Both the position numbers and the translations under genes were made by a program. Positions 7,857-16,634 of a stretch of 64,000 bases of DNA are shown piece by piece. How positions within the stretch are numbered: position 1 is the first letter of the stretch; every line of letters starts with the position of its first letter. Source of the DNA: CAIUGU01 sp965279735. GTDB lineage: Bacteria; Pseudomonadota; Gammaproteobacteria; Steroidobacterales; Steroidobacteraceae. The notes beneath the pieces were generated by a model. That model ran no database searches. It worked only from the letters and a program-made list of their open reading frames with translations, and had not been told where the DNA came from. The stretch covers positions 1,922,001-1,986,000 of the forward strand of contig OZ257260.1 of the NCBI GenBank assembly GCA_965279735.1, in the 5' to 3' direction.

Positions 7857-8825
7857 TCATTGCATTGATAGCCGCTGCGATTCGGCGCAGTCCCTCGTCA
7901 TCTCGAAGTAGCGCTGCACCGTCGGGACGTCGCTCTCGTACGGATGCTTCTCGCCAGGCAAACGAGCCAATTGGGCGATGCGGGCCTTGTCGTAGGCACC
8001 ATCAAATTCGGTATGGTTGGTCATGAATATCGTCGCGCCTGCCGCGCTCACGGCCTCCCGCATTTTCACGGCACTGTCGCGATAGATGGCGAAGTTGTCT
8101 TTGAGGCGCGGGAAGTTGAATGCGGTGCCGCCGGAATACGCCACGGTCAGTGTGCGTCCCCCATCCTTGACCGGGAAGATGAATGAGAGCGTCCCCGCCG
8201 TGTGTCCCGGCGTGGCGATGGCTTCCACGCTGGTATCTCCCAGCGTGATCTTCAAACCTTCTTTCCCTACGGCGATATCGCGCTTCGGCACGCCTCCCGG
8301 CGCAGTCGCGGGACGCTGCAATGTCGAATCCCAGTCAACGCCGCCCATCACGACTTTGGCGCCGTAGCGGGACTGCAGGAGCGCCGCACCTTGGTCATGA
8401 TCGCCGTGGGCATGGGTGATCAACACGTACTTGATGTTGCGCGGATCGAGCCCCAATTTCGTGAGCCCTTCCACCATCTCCGGCTCGATGGCGTAGTCGA
8501 ACAGAGTATCGATGACAATGATCCCCTCGCTCGTCGTCAGCGCCCACGCGGAGTGAATGCGGGTACCGATGAAATAAAGATTGTCGAACACCTTGTAAGG
8601 CTGCGCGTACCAGGTAGCGCGGTCGGGGACGACGCGGACCGGATTGGCTGGACGCGGGGTCAGATTGTCCGGCGCCACACAGATGCGTCGAAATGTACCG
8701 GCATACTCGAAACCCGCTGCCCGCTTCGCCGAGGCGACCAGGCTGTCGGGCGTGACCTGCTCAGCCGCCTGAACCGAATGCACGCCTGCAAGCAGCATGG
8801 CGGCCATAACTATTCCCCGGTACAT
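7857..8825 (-). CDS. secreted metallo-beta-lactamase-fold hydrolase, subclass B3-like
   Basis: A 322-residue protein with a signal peptide (MYRGIVMAAMLLAGVHSVQA). The zinc motif THAHGDHDQGAA gives the HxHxDH set, followed by the PGHTAGTLSF histidine and a later MTNHTEFD histidine, as in subclass B3 metallo-beta-lactamases. Real B3 lactamases share this fold, but most environmental homologues of this size hydrolyse unknown substrates, so antibiotic resistance is only a possibility. It stands about 97 bases upstream of the lipase-like gene on the same strand. SD-like GGGGAGGGGG precedes the start. Confidence 0.88.
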   Translation of the reverse strand: MYRGIVMAAMLLAGVHSVQAAEQVTPDSLVASAKRAAGFEYAGTFRRICVAPDNLTPRPANPVRVVPDRATWYAQPYKVFDNLYFIGTRIHSAWALTTSEGIIVIDTLFDYAIEPEMVEGLTKLGLDPRNIKYVLITHAHGDHDQGAALLQSRYGAKVVMGGVDWDSTLQRPATAPGGVPKRDIAVGKEGLKITLGDTSVEAIATPGHTAGTLSFIFPVKDGGRTLTVAYSGGTAFNFPRLKDNFAIYRDSAVKMREAVSAAGATIFMTNHTEFDGAYDKARIAQLARLPGEKHPYESDVPTVQRYFEMTRDCAESQRLSMQ

Positions 8826-9113
8826 ACCCCCTCCCCTTTTCTTCGATTATTCAAACCAGGCCCCAGCGATGTTAGACGCTGTTTGACCGATGCGGTAGAT
8901 GCCCTGGGGTCCCGATTTTGTTCGGAAGCCAGCTGAGTCCCAATTGCCTCAATACCCGATATCGCCGGATCGCGATGCTAGTGTTTTGGCGTATCGCGGG
9001 ACACGGCATTGGCCTTTGAACCTCCAGCAAGCCGTTGCTACCTGGACTGATAAAGCCCAGTGTGGCCATCCAGCACAACGCTGGTACGTTGGCCATTGCG
9101 ACTGGAGGGACGC

Positions 9114-9353
9114 ATGCGGAATCGAATCGATCCAGACGAAGTCTTGATCCTTCCTCGTCGGGAGCACACGGAAGAATGGTTCAGCTTCGAAACCATGAAC
9201 CCCGAACCAAACAGGAACATCCGCGTAAAGGGATACTCGCGCATTCCCCTGGGCGATCACTACGAGCGCGAGAACGTGCATGTCGATGCGGATGGCCAGT
9301 TCGAGTCTCTCGCGAATGTTATCGACACCCATTGGCAGTACATCCTCTCCTGA
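9114..9353 (+). CDS. small hypothetical protein (79 residues)
   Basis: The frame begins MRNRIDPDEVLILPRREHTE at 9114, directly after a strong GGAGGGA Shine-Dalgarno at 9104-9110, and ends at 9353. The product is hydrophilic and acidic-basic mixed, without signal peptide, membrane segment or cysteine motif. No family is recognised. The strong ribosome site and codon use like the neighbours are the reasons to keep it. It lies in a 600-base gap between the B3-like hydrolase and the oxidoreductase, next to another small ORF on the same strand. Confidence 0.5.
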   Translation: MRNRIDPDEVLILPRREHTEEWFSFETMNPEPNRNIRVKGYSRIPLGDHYERENVHVDADGQFESLANVIDTHWQYILS

Positions 9354-9436
9354 GGGAGCCCGAATCAGGTCGAGAACTTTTTACAATGTCGGGATTCACG
9401 TTGGGTAGGGTATAAACCTGAGAGCACACTGCGAAC

Positions 9437-9679
9437 GTGGAAGAACCAATGACCGGCAAACAGCCCCCCAAGAAACCGGAAACAGCCGTACCAGCCGATC
9501 CGTCGCTCGAAGACACGCGCCAGACTGAAATGCTGATGGCCGGCCTGTCGCTGGATGACACGGCTCACCGAAAGAAACTGCAGGATGAGAAGGAGAAGCG
9601 GGAGAAACCCCGCACCCTGGACGACATGCGCCGCCTCAGCGAGCACATCAAGTCAGTACCGGTTTACAAAGGGAAGTGA
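9437..9679 (+). CDS. small hypothetical charged protein (80 residues)
   Basis: An 80-residue, highly charged, alanine- and lysine-rich product (start MEEPMTGKQPPKKPE; a second ATG is at 9449). The middle HRKKLQDEKEKREKPRTLDD is predicted helical. No hydrophobic segment is present and no family is recognised. It ends 16 bases inside the convergent oxidoreductase gene's 3' end. It may be a small cytosolic stress or scaffold protein, but nothing in the sequence decides that. Confidence 0.5.
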   Translation: MEEPMTGKQPPKKPETAVPADPSLEDTRQTEMLMAGLSLDDTAHRKKLQDEKEKREKPRTLDDMRRLSEHIKSVPVYKGK

Positions 9680-10614
9680 TCTCCGCTCGCTTGCTCTTCC
9701 CGGCATACAAGCACGATCTTTCCCGTACCGCCTTTCTTCGCCAGTTCCTGCGCCTCTGCTGCTTTGCTCAGCGGCATTCGCAGACCGATGGGCAAGACAA
9801 ATTTTCCATCACGGATGTCGTCCGCAAACTCGCGGACTTTCGCTGCGTCGGGTTTTGCATAAACACGCGCCACCGTCACGGCCGGGTATTGTTGCGCAAC
9901 GCCTTCCGGCAACACGGAAGCAAAGCCGAAATGCCCGCCGCTCTGCACTCGGGCGAACAGCTTTGCGGCGGTTTCGCCTCCTACCGTATCGGCAACTGCA
10001 TCGACTGGGTCGAGAGCGGCGATTGCGGCATCGTCATCAATGGCCAACGTCTCGTCGACGCCGAGTGCGCGCGCCTCCGCCAACTGACGGCCTCGGACGC
10101 CAGCAATCACCTTGAGTCCCATTTTCTTCGCGGTGTGCACGGCTGCCCGCCCGACAGCCCCCAATGCGCCGCTCACGAGAATCGTCTGGCCACCCTCAGC
10201 CTTGGCCGCCATTCTGACGAGCTGGTCTCCAGTCAACACGATTAGCGGGATGGCTGCGGAGTCGACGAGATCCAATCCATCAGGCAAGTGCGTGAGGACT
10301 GCACCTTTGACCGCGACCACCTCAGCATACGTCGCGTCCGCAAACGCCAGCACCCGATCGCCCGGCTTGAAGGTACGAATGTCGCTGCCCACCGCCCGTA
10401 CCACGCCACTGACGTCCTTGCCCAGGATTGCCGGTAGCTGCAACGGAAAGTCCTTCTGCCGTATCCCCGATCGAATCTTCCAGTCGATCGGGTTCACGCT
10501 CGTCGCCCAGACATCGATGAGCACCGAGTCGGCGCTTAGGGAGGGCTCTGGAACATCGTCGTCAAACTTGAGGGTCTCCGGACCGCCGTACGCATACAAC
10601 CGGACTGCTTTCAC
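9664..10614 (-). CDS. NADP-dependent quinone oxidoreductase-like (MDR family)
   Basis: The 316-residue protein is a medium-chain reductase: an N-terminal GroES-like domain (AVRLYAYGGPETLKFDDDVP) followed by a Rossmann domain with TILVSGALGAVGRAAVHTAK. No structural or catalytic zinc cysteine cluster is seen, so it belongs to the zinc-less quinone-oxidoreductase/alkenal-reductase branch. These enzymes reduce quinones or unsaturated carbonyls with NADPH in the cytoplasm. The start is taken as GTG at 10614, six bases after GGGAG; the longer ATG form at 10686 has an N-terminus unlike the family. It is convergent with the small ORF ending at 9679. Confidence 0.88.
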   Translation of the reverse strand: MKAVRLYAYGGPETLKFDDDVPEPSLSADSVLIDVWATSVNPIDWKIRSGIRQKDFPLQLPAILGKDVSGVVRAVGSDIRTFKPGDRVLAFADATYAEVVAVKGAVLTHLPDGLDLVDSAAIPLIVLTGDQLVRMAAKAEGGQTILVSGALGAVGRAAVHTAKKMGLKVIAGVRGRQLAEARALGVDETLAIDDDAAIAALDPVDAVADTVGGETAAKLFARVQSGGHFGFASVLPEGVAQQYPAVTVARVYAKPDAAKVREFADDIRDGKFVLPIGLRMPLSKAAEAQELAKKGGTGKIVLVCREEQASGDHFPL

Positions 10615-10698
10615 CACACTCTCCCGCGAACTGAATTTATAGAGGCACAGTATGCCCAAACGAAATGAAACCTGCGCAGCGCGCACGGCCCGATCACC

Positions 10699-11451
10699 CT
10701 ACCGCGGCATCGCTTCCCACAAGAGCTGAAACCCCACCAGGATCATGAGTACGTAAATGAATGTGTAGAACTTCTCCGCATTCACTTTACGGACAAGCCA
10801 CACCCCGACAAAGGTTGCAGCGATAGCCACTGGAGACAGGATTGCAGACGTCGATAGATTCTCGCGCGTGAATTGACCCAGTGCGATATACGCCGGAACC
10901 TTCAGCCAGTTGATGACGCCGAAAAAAATTGCAGTCGTACCGACCAGTACGGAGGGAGCCAGGCGCTTCGGCAGCACCCACATCTGGAATGGAGGCTGCC
11001 CCGCGTGTGCCACCTGGGCCGTAAATCCAGTCGCAATGCCCAACAGGACACCCAGTGCCGGAGAAGCATTGCGAGGCGCCACGACGCGGCCGCCGCGAGA
11101 CGTCCACAACCGATAAATCGCAAACACGATCGAAATGACGCCAAGCATCGCCAGCACCGCTTTCACCGGGACCTTGGCAGCAAAGAAATAACCCAGCGCA
11201 ATGCCAACCGCAGCCGAGGGAATCATCAGCAGCAATATGGCCCGATCCCAATTCTTCCGGAACGCCCAGATACCGACTACATCCTGCACGATCAACAGCG
11301 GCAGCAGGATTGCAGCCGCCTGGACAGGCGGCATGACCAGGGCGAGCAAAGGCATGGCCATCGCCCCCACGCCGGTGAACCCGCCCTTCGCGAGGCCCAT
11401 CAGGATCACTGCGGGAATCGCGACCAGGTAGAAAAAGGGATCGTTCAACAT
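10699..11451 (-). CDS. TauE/SafE family sulfite exporter-like permease
   Basis: A 250-residue integral membrane protein with seven to eight hydrophobic segments and the family's characteristic glycine-rich first repeat, GLAKGGFTGVGAMAMPLLAL, and second-half repeat around GFTAQVAHAGQPPFQMW. TauE/SafE proteins export sulfite, sulfoacetate or related organic sulfonates; the substrate here is not defined by context. It lies about 85 bases upstream of the oxidoreductase on the same strand and is divergent from the lipoprotein gene at 11559. Confidence 0.9.
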   Translation of the reverse strand: MLNDPFFYLVAIPAVILMGLAKGGFTGVGAMAMPLLALVMPPVQAAAILLPLLIVQDVVGIWAFRKNWDRAILLLMIPSAAVGIALGYFFAAKVPVKAVLAMLGVISIVFAIYRLWTSRGGRVVAPRNASPALGVLLGIATGFTAQVAHAGQPPFQMWVLPKRLAPSVLVGTTAIFFGVINWLKVPAYIALGQFTRENLSTSAILSPVAIAATFVGVWLVRKVNAEKFYTFIYVLMILVGFQLLWEAMPR

Positions 11452-11558
11452 GCCGCCAACAGTACTGCAACTTTATGCATCGCGCCGTGTTCTCTCCTCC
11501 AGGCACGCTGCTGGATTGAGCGTTCACGCCCGAACAGGTTGCCGAGGGAGACAATTCC

Positions 11559-12095
11559 ATGAAGACCCATACCGCACGCATTGCAGTCATTGCCGCCCTG
11601 CTTTCCCTCGGAATAGGAGCCTGTGGCGTGGGCGAAGCCGATCCGGAGGACGAACTGGAAGCCGGCTTCAAACTCGATGACGAGGCTACTGCCGCTGAGG
11701 TCGGCTTGCAGACGTACCCGGGCTCGAAGGCTTACAGAGAGGAAGACGATTCAAGCTCCGGCGCGAATGTCAGGCTTTCAACTCCCTGGTTCGGAATGAA
11801 AGTCGTCGCGCTGAATCTGGAGACCCCCGACGAACCCAAACAAATCGCGGCCTTCTACCGTCAGGCGTTATCAAAGTACGGAGATATTCTGGATTGCAGT
11901 GATCCGGCGGATCGGAACAGGAAATCCCGCTCCAGCGACGACCTGACGTGCGACCGCGATGATTCCCGTAAGCACAGCGTGGTGCTCAAGGTTGGCACCG
12001 AGGAGAACCAGAGGATCGTCGCCATCAAACCTCATGGAAACGGCACGCGGTTCAGTCTCGTGCATGTGGATGTTCGCGAGAAGTCGAACCAGTAG
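11559..12095 (+). CDS. putative lipoprotein of unknown function
   Basis: The 178-residue product begins MKTHTARIAVIAALLSLGIG with a lipobox ending GAC at about residue 22, so it should be lipidated and membrane-anchored. The mature part is acidic at first (DPEDELEAG), then holds a region PDEPKQIAAFYRQALSKYGD that recalls periplasmic alpha-beta repeats. Several cysteines late in the protein (LDCSD, LTCDRDD) could form a disulfide. No family is recognised. A GGGAGA ribosome site precedes the ATG by about ten bases. Confidence 0.8.
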   Translation: MKTHTARIAVIAALLSLGIGACGVGEADPEDELEAGFKLDDEATAAEVGLQTYPGSKAYREEDDSSSGANVRLSTPWFGMKVVALNLETPDEPKQIAAFYRQALSKYGDILDCSDPADRNRKSRSSDDLTCDRDDSRKHSVVLKVGTEENQRIVAIKPHGNGTRFSLVHVDVREKSNQ

Positions 12096-12169
12096 GACAA
12101 TGAAACTGGAAGCTGACCTTTACTCCTCCAACGGAAGGATGGCTCCTTCTACACCAGAATAGACGACGC

Positions 12170-12511
12170 TCATTCTTGAGGGTAAGTTTCGGCACAAACC
12201 CAACCGCGAGGATAGGGAATCACCGCGGGAGGAAGCGGCTGCATGAATTTGGACCACGCGGTCCACAGCGTCGCGAGCCCCGGAAGCAAGAGAATCAAGG
12301 CAAGTGCCATGCCTGCCCGAGCGCGCCGTACTGCGCTCCATCCAAGTGCCACGGCAACCAGGAAGTTGACGGCGGCATCCTCGAGAAAGTCGACGCTGTC
12401 TGCGAATAGCGAGACCGAGCCAATGGCCAGGGCCACGGCGAATTCGATTCCGAAGTAGCCCAGGTTCAGGAGCGCGACCAGGACAACCACGCGGCGGAGA
12501 TCGGCAAGCAT
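12170..12511 (-). pseudogene. 3'-truncated cation-diffusion-facilitator-like transporter
   Basis: The 113-residue frame opens with the classic CDF start: LLNLGYFGIEFAVALAIGSV followed by SLFADSVDFLED, with three hydrophobic segments. CDF-type transporters of this subgroup are near 200 residues. Here the family pattern breaks at about residue 100 (after FMQPLPPAV) and a short unrelated tail leads to a stop, with only 75 bases left before the convergent lipoprotein gene. The last transmembrane segments are therefore missing and were probably lost by deletion. It may be non-functional. Family length is from general knowledge, not from a search. Confidence 0.65.
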
Positions 12512-12556
12512 TCGTGATTCTAGCTCCGGACAATGCCGGGAAGTGCTTTGCCGTCC

Positions 12557-12586
12557 TTGCCTTCATGCCGATCCCATCGCTATAGT
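12557..12586 (+). promoter_or_regulatory. candidate sigma-70 promoter of the TonB receptor gene
   Basis: TTGCCT at 12557-12562 and TATAGT at 12581-12586, 18 bases apart, fit a vegetative promoter. The -10 box ends 37 bases before the GTG start of the receptor. Prediction by eye only. Confidence 0.4.
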
Positions 12587-12623
12587 CACATGGATATAGC
12601 GTTTATTCTGTCAGGGGGCTTCC

Positions 12624-14987
12624 GTGCGTTCAATGCTAGCGATTGCTGTTGCATCGGCATCCCTGCCCGGATTTGCGATGGCCGCCCAGAGTCCGGGGGC
12701 ACGAGCTGAATCCACCGCTCTCGACAACGTCATTGTCACCGCCAGACGCCGCGCGGAGGACCTCCAGACAGTTCCCGCCGCTGTGTCGGTCATCACCGGT
12801 GACCTGCTCGACAGTTCGTACACAGTGAATACCCAGCAGCTCAGTCAACTGGTGCCCTCGCTCTACTACAACTCGGCCAATCCACGAAACACCGCGTACA
12901 CGATCCGCGGCCTCGGCTCGAACACGCTCTCGATCAGCGCGGCCAACGACGGCATCGAACCGGGTGTCGGGTTCTACATGGATCAGGTCTATCACGGCCG
13001 CCCCGCCACCGCTGCGTTCGACTTCGCCGACATTGACCGCGTGGAAGTGTTGCGTGGTCCGCAGGGCACGCTGTTCGGCAAGAACACCACTGCAGGCGCC
13101 ATTCATGTGATGAGCCGTGCGCCGACCTTCAAGCCCGAGGCGAATGGTGAGGTGTCTGCCGGCGAGGAGGGTTACCTTCAGGCCAAGGGCTCGGTCTCCG
13201 GCCCGCTGTTCCGTGATGTCGTCGCGGGCCGAGTCTCCGCGCAATACACGCAGCGCGATGGATTGATCCACAACGTCAGGACGGGCCAGGACCTCAACGA
13301 ACTCGACAATTACGCACTGCGCGGACAGCTGCTGTTCGTGCCAGCCGATAACCTGAACTTCCGACTGATCGCGGATGTTTCCGATCTTGATTCCGCGTGC
13401 TGCACGCAGGGATATCTGCGCGTTGGACAAAGTCTTCGCGCTGCCGGTCGCCAGTTCCCGGCGTTGGCTGCGGGCTTGGGCTACGCGCCGCCCAGCCGCA
13501 ACGTGTATGACCGTTTGAGCGATATCGACGCTCCCCTGCATGTCGACACCCAGGACGGGGGCGTGTCCCTCATCGCTGACTGGGATGTGGGCGCGGTGAC
13601 ACTGACTTCCGTCAGTGCGTGGCGCTACTGGGACTGGGACGTTGCGAATGATCGCGACTACACCGGCATCCCGATCCAGAGCGTCCAGCGAATTCCTTCG
13701 CGACAGGATCAATACAGCCAGGAATTCCGCATCGCTTCAAACGCCGAGGCACCCTTCCGCTATGTCGCTGGCCTCTATTACTTCTCACAGGAAATCAACG
13801 GCCGCCCGACGAGCGTCTACGGCCCTAAAGCGGCTTACTGGCTGCTCAGTCAGGCGAACTTCACCGTACCCATTCCGCGCAACTTGCTGGATGGCTACGG
13901 ACAGGTAGGCGACTCGCGTTTCGAGATGAAGAGCTATGCGGCTTTCGGCGAAGTGAACTACGACTTCACCGAACGGCTGACCGGCACACTGGGCCTCCGC
14001 TACACCTACGAGGACAAGGAAGGCACATACGCGACACGCGTATTCGGCGGCGCGGATCTCACAGGCCTGCCAACCGCAACGGCCGCTGAACTGAATCGCG
14101 CCAAACTTTCGATCTTCCGTCCCCAGAGCTATGCCGCAACGGACGATGGCGGCAGCCTCTCGGGCCGCGCCAATCTCGCTTACAAATTCACGACTGAACT
14201 GATGGGCTACGTGAGCTATGCGTCCGGTTACAAGTCCGGGGGCCTGAACATGTCAGGTCTGCCGCTGGATGCGGTGAACCAGCCGGCCCTCGCCACAGCG
14301 GTCATCGATGACGAGAAGAACACCACTTATGAGGTCGGCCTAAAGTATTCGCTGTGGGAGAAGCGCGCGACGCTCAACCTCGCAGGCTACTGGACGGTGG
14401 TCGAGGACTATCAATCGAACGTGGTATCGAGCCTCGAGACCGCCGCGATCCGCTCTTATCCCGCAAACATTCCCGAAGTCCGGATACGAGGCGTGGAAGC
14501 CGACTTCGCCGCACTGCTGTTCAAGGGCTTTACCTTGCGCGCCTCGGTTGCCTACGCCGATGGCGAGAACACGGACTATCACGAAGGTCCCTGCCCGCTC
14601 GAACTGCAGACTGCCACCACCGTGGCCTGCAACCTGACTGGCGCACCGCTGGCGGGCTTGTCCGACTGGGCGGGAACATTGGGCGTCGACTATGAAATGC
14701 CCTTCGGCAGCGGCACCTTCCTCGTGCACGCCGATTCAAACTCCCGCAGCGGCTATTTCAGCGACACCTCCGCATCCATTTACACCTGGGTCGAAAGCTA
14801 CAACGTCACCAACGCCAGCGTCGGTTATCGCTTTTCAAACGGCCTTGAAGTCGATGTGTTTGCCCGCAATCTCTTCGACTCCGAATACATCACGGCACTC
14901 ACGATCCAGACCGGCAACTCAGGTTTGATCCTCGGCCAGCCCAGCGATCCGCGGATGGCAGGCGTGACGGTGCGCGCGCGGTTCTGA
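12624..14987 (+). CDS. TonB-dependent outer-membrane receptor
   Basis: A 787-residue protein with a signal peptide (MLAIAVASASLPGFAMAAQ). The plug starts with a TonB-box-like DNVIVTARRR and contains VEVLRGPQGTLFGKNTTAGA, the typical plug motif. A 22-strand barrel follows, rich in alternating aromatic residues, ending in the C-terminal aromatic MAGVTVRARF. These receptors import siderophores, vitamins or carbohydrates with energy from TonB-ExbBD. No cognate regulator or transporter lies beside it, so its ligand is unknown; the pattern resembles the large group found in Xanthomonas- and sphingomonad-like genomes. The start is a GTG at 12624, five bases after AGGGGG; a second possible ATG is at 12633. 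Confidence 0.93.
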   Translation: MRSMLAIAVASASLPGFAMAAQSPGARAESTALDNVIVTARRRAEDLQTVPAAVSVITGDLLDSSYTVNTQQLSQLVPSLYYNSANPRNTAYTIRGLGSNTLSISAANDGIEPGVGFYMDQVYHGRPATAAFDFADIDRVEVLRGPQGTLFGKNTTAGAIHVMSRAPTFKPEANGEVSAGEEGYLQAKGSVSGPLFRDVVAGRVSAQYTQRDGLIHNVRTGQDLNELDNYALRGQLLFVPADNLNFRLIADVSDLDSACCTQGYLRVGQSLRAAGRQFPALAAGLGYAPPSRNVYDRLSDIDAPLHVDTQDGGVSLIADWDVGAVTLTSVSAWRYWDWDVANDRDYTGIPIQSVQRIPSRQDQYSQEFRIASNAEAPFRYVAGLYYFSQEINGRPTSVYGPKAAYWLLSQANFTVPIPRNLLDGYGQVGDSRFEMKSYAAFGEVNYDFTERLTGTLGLRYTYEDKEGTYATRVFGGADLTGLPTATAAELNRAKLSIFRPQSYAATDDGGSLSGRANLAYKFTTELMGYVSYASGYKSGGLNMSGLPLDAVNQPALATAVIDDEKNTTYEVGLKYSLWEKRATLNLAGYWTVVEDYQSNVVSSLETAAIRSYPANIPEVRIRGVEADFAALLFKGFTLRASVAYADGENTDYHEGPCPLELQTATTVACNLTGAPLAGLSDWAGTLGVDYEMPFGSGTFLVHADSNSRSGYFSDTSASIYTWVESYNVTNASVGYRFSNGLEVDVFARNLFDSEYITALTIQTGNSGLILGQPSDPRMAGVTVRARF

Positions 14988-15032
14988 CACAGGTTTGTTG
15001 TTGAACCACGCTCGTTTCAGCAAGCAGGGATT

Positions 15033-16634
15033 CTAATGCGCATCTGCCGGTAGCGCCGGGCGAGCGACGGCTTTCTTCATCAATGGCACCATCAGCGTCG
15101 CGAAGACGAAGCAGACTGCGATCGCGACAAATGCGTCGCTGTACGTCAGCACCTGCGCTTCGCGCAGCGTCAATGACCAGAGCTGCTTCATGACTGCTGT
15201 CTCTGCCCGGCCTGAGTCTCCAGAAAAGGCCGCCAGCCAGCTGGCACTGGACCGTTGCAGCAGCTCTGTCATCGCGACATTGCCTGCATTGAGGTGATCG
15301 GCCAGGCGTGAGAAGTGCAGGTTCGTGCGGTCGTTCAATAGCGTCCCACAGGCCGCAATCCCGATGGCGCCACCCAGATTGCGCATCAGATTGAACAGTC
15401 CTGACGCCAGTTTCAGTCGCTCCGCAGGCAGCCCGCCAAGGGTGAGAATGACTGTCGGCGCCACTGCAAACTGCTGGCCGAAGCCCCGCAGTGCCTGGGG
15501 GAACAGCAGTTCGCGCCAGCCCCAGTCATGGGTGATGGGCGTGAATGACCACATGCTGAGGCCAAAGCACGCGAGGCCGAACATCATCAGCCAGCGCAGG
15601 TCGTAGCGCTGGGCGAAGAACGAATAGATGGGCACCGAAAGGATCTGGAACAGACCCGTCGATAACACGGCGATGCCGATCTCCAGCGAGTTGAAGCCCC
15701 TCACTCGCGCCAGGAACAGCGGCGTCAGGTAAATCGTCGCGAAAATGCCGACGCCGGTGATGAATGAAAATGTGCAGCCGAGTGAAAAGTTACGGCTCTT
15801 GAATGCACGCAGATCAACAACCGGATTGTCCACAGCCAGCGTCCGCCAGACGAAAGCAACGCTACTGATCGCTGCAATCCACGCGGTCAGGCGAAGGGTA
15901 TCGTCCTCCAGCCAGCCCCAGCGCGGCCCTTCCTCGAGGGTGTATTCGAGGCAACCGAGGAACAACGCCATCAGCACCATCCCGAGGTAGTCGGCACGTC
16001 GGATGAGCGACCAGTTGGGACTGTCGATCTTCACCAGCAACGGGACGACGACAGCCACGAAGATGCCGGGTACGAGGTTGACGAAGAACAGCCAGTGCCA
16101 CGAATAGTGGTCGGTGATCCAGCCCCCGACGGTGGGACCGAGAGTGGGCGCCAGGGATGACAGCGCGCCGATGGTGGCCGCCGCGACCACGATCTTCTTG
16201 CCTGAGAAAAAAGCAAAAGCAGCGGTGAACACCGTGGGAATCATCGATCCGCCCAGGAATCCCTGGAGCGCACGGAAGACGATCATGCTTTCGATATTCC
16301 AGGCAATGCCGCACAGCAGACTGGCCACCGTGAAACCGATCGCGGAGACGCTGAACAGCCAGCGCGTGGACATGACCCGTGACAGCCAGCCCGAGAGCGG
16401 AATGACGATGATCTCTGCGATCAGGTAGCTGGTCTGCACCCATGAGAGCTCGTCAGGACTCGCCGACAGGCCCGCCCCGATCTCGGACAGCGAAGAGGAG
16501 ACAATCTGGATATCGAGCAGGGCGATGAAGAAACCGACGCACATTGCGCCGAATGCGAGCAACTTCCCCGCGGGTGACAGCAGGTCAGCGCCCGTCAATG
16601 CACCGGTCGGCTTGTCCACGCTGGCTGACTGCAA
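15033..16634 (-). CDS. DHA2-family MFS multidrug exporter (EmrB-like)
   Basis: A 533-residue transporter with about 14 transmembrane segments. The motif-C-like LDIQIVSSSLSEIGAGL and WVQTSYLIAEIIVIPLSGWL, plus GFLGGSMIPTVFTAAF, match EmrB/QacA-type drug:H+ antiporters. It is the third cistron of an HxlR-emrA-emrB-like operon: its ATG abuts the stop of the membrane-fusion gene with no spacer. With that partner it should pump hydrophobic drugs or metabolites from cytoplasm or inner membrane to the outside through a TolC-type channel, which is not encoded here. Confidence 0.92.
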   Translation of the reverse strand: MQSASVDKPTGALTGADLLSPAGKLLAFGAMCVGFFIALLDIQIVSSSLSEIGAGLSASPDELSWVQTSYLIAEIIVIPLSGWLSRVMSTRWLFSVSAIGFTVASLLCGIAWNIESMIVFRALQGFLGGSMIPTVFTAAFAFFSGKKIVVAAATIGALSSLAPTLGPTVGGWITDHYSWHWLFFVNLVPGIFVAVVVPLLVKIDSPNWSLIRRADYLGMVLMALFLGCLEYTLEEGPRWGWLEDDTLRLTAWIAAISSVAFVWRTLAVDNPVVDLRAFKSRNFSLGCTFSFITGVGIFATIYLTPLFLARVRGFNSLEIGIAVLSTGLFQILSVPIYSFFAQRYDLRWLMMFGLACFGLSMWSFTPITHDWGWRELLFPQALRGFGQQFAVAPTVILTLGGLPAERLKLASGLFNLMRNLGGAIGIAACGTLLNDRTNLHFSRLADHLNAGNVAMTELLQRSSASWLAAFSGDSGRAETAVMKQLWSLTLREAQVLTYSDAFVAIAVCFVFATLMVPLMKKAVARPALPADAH

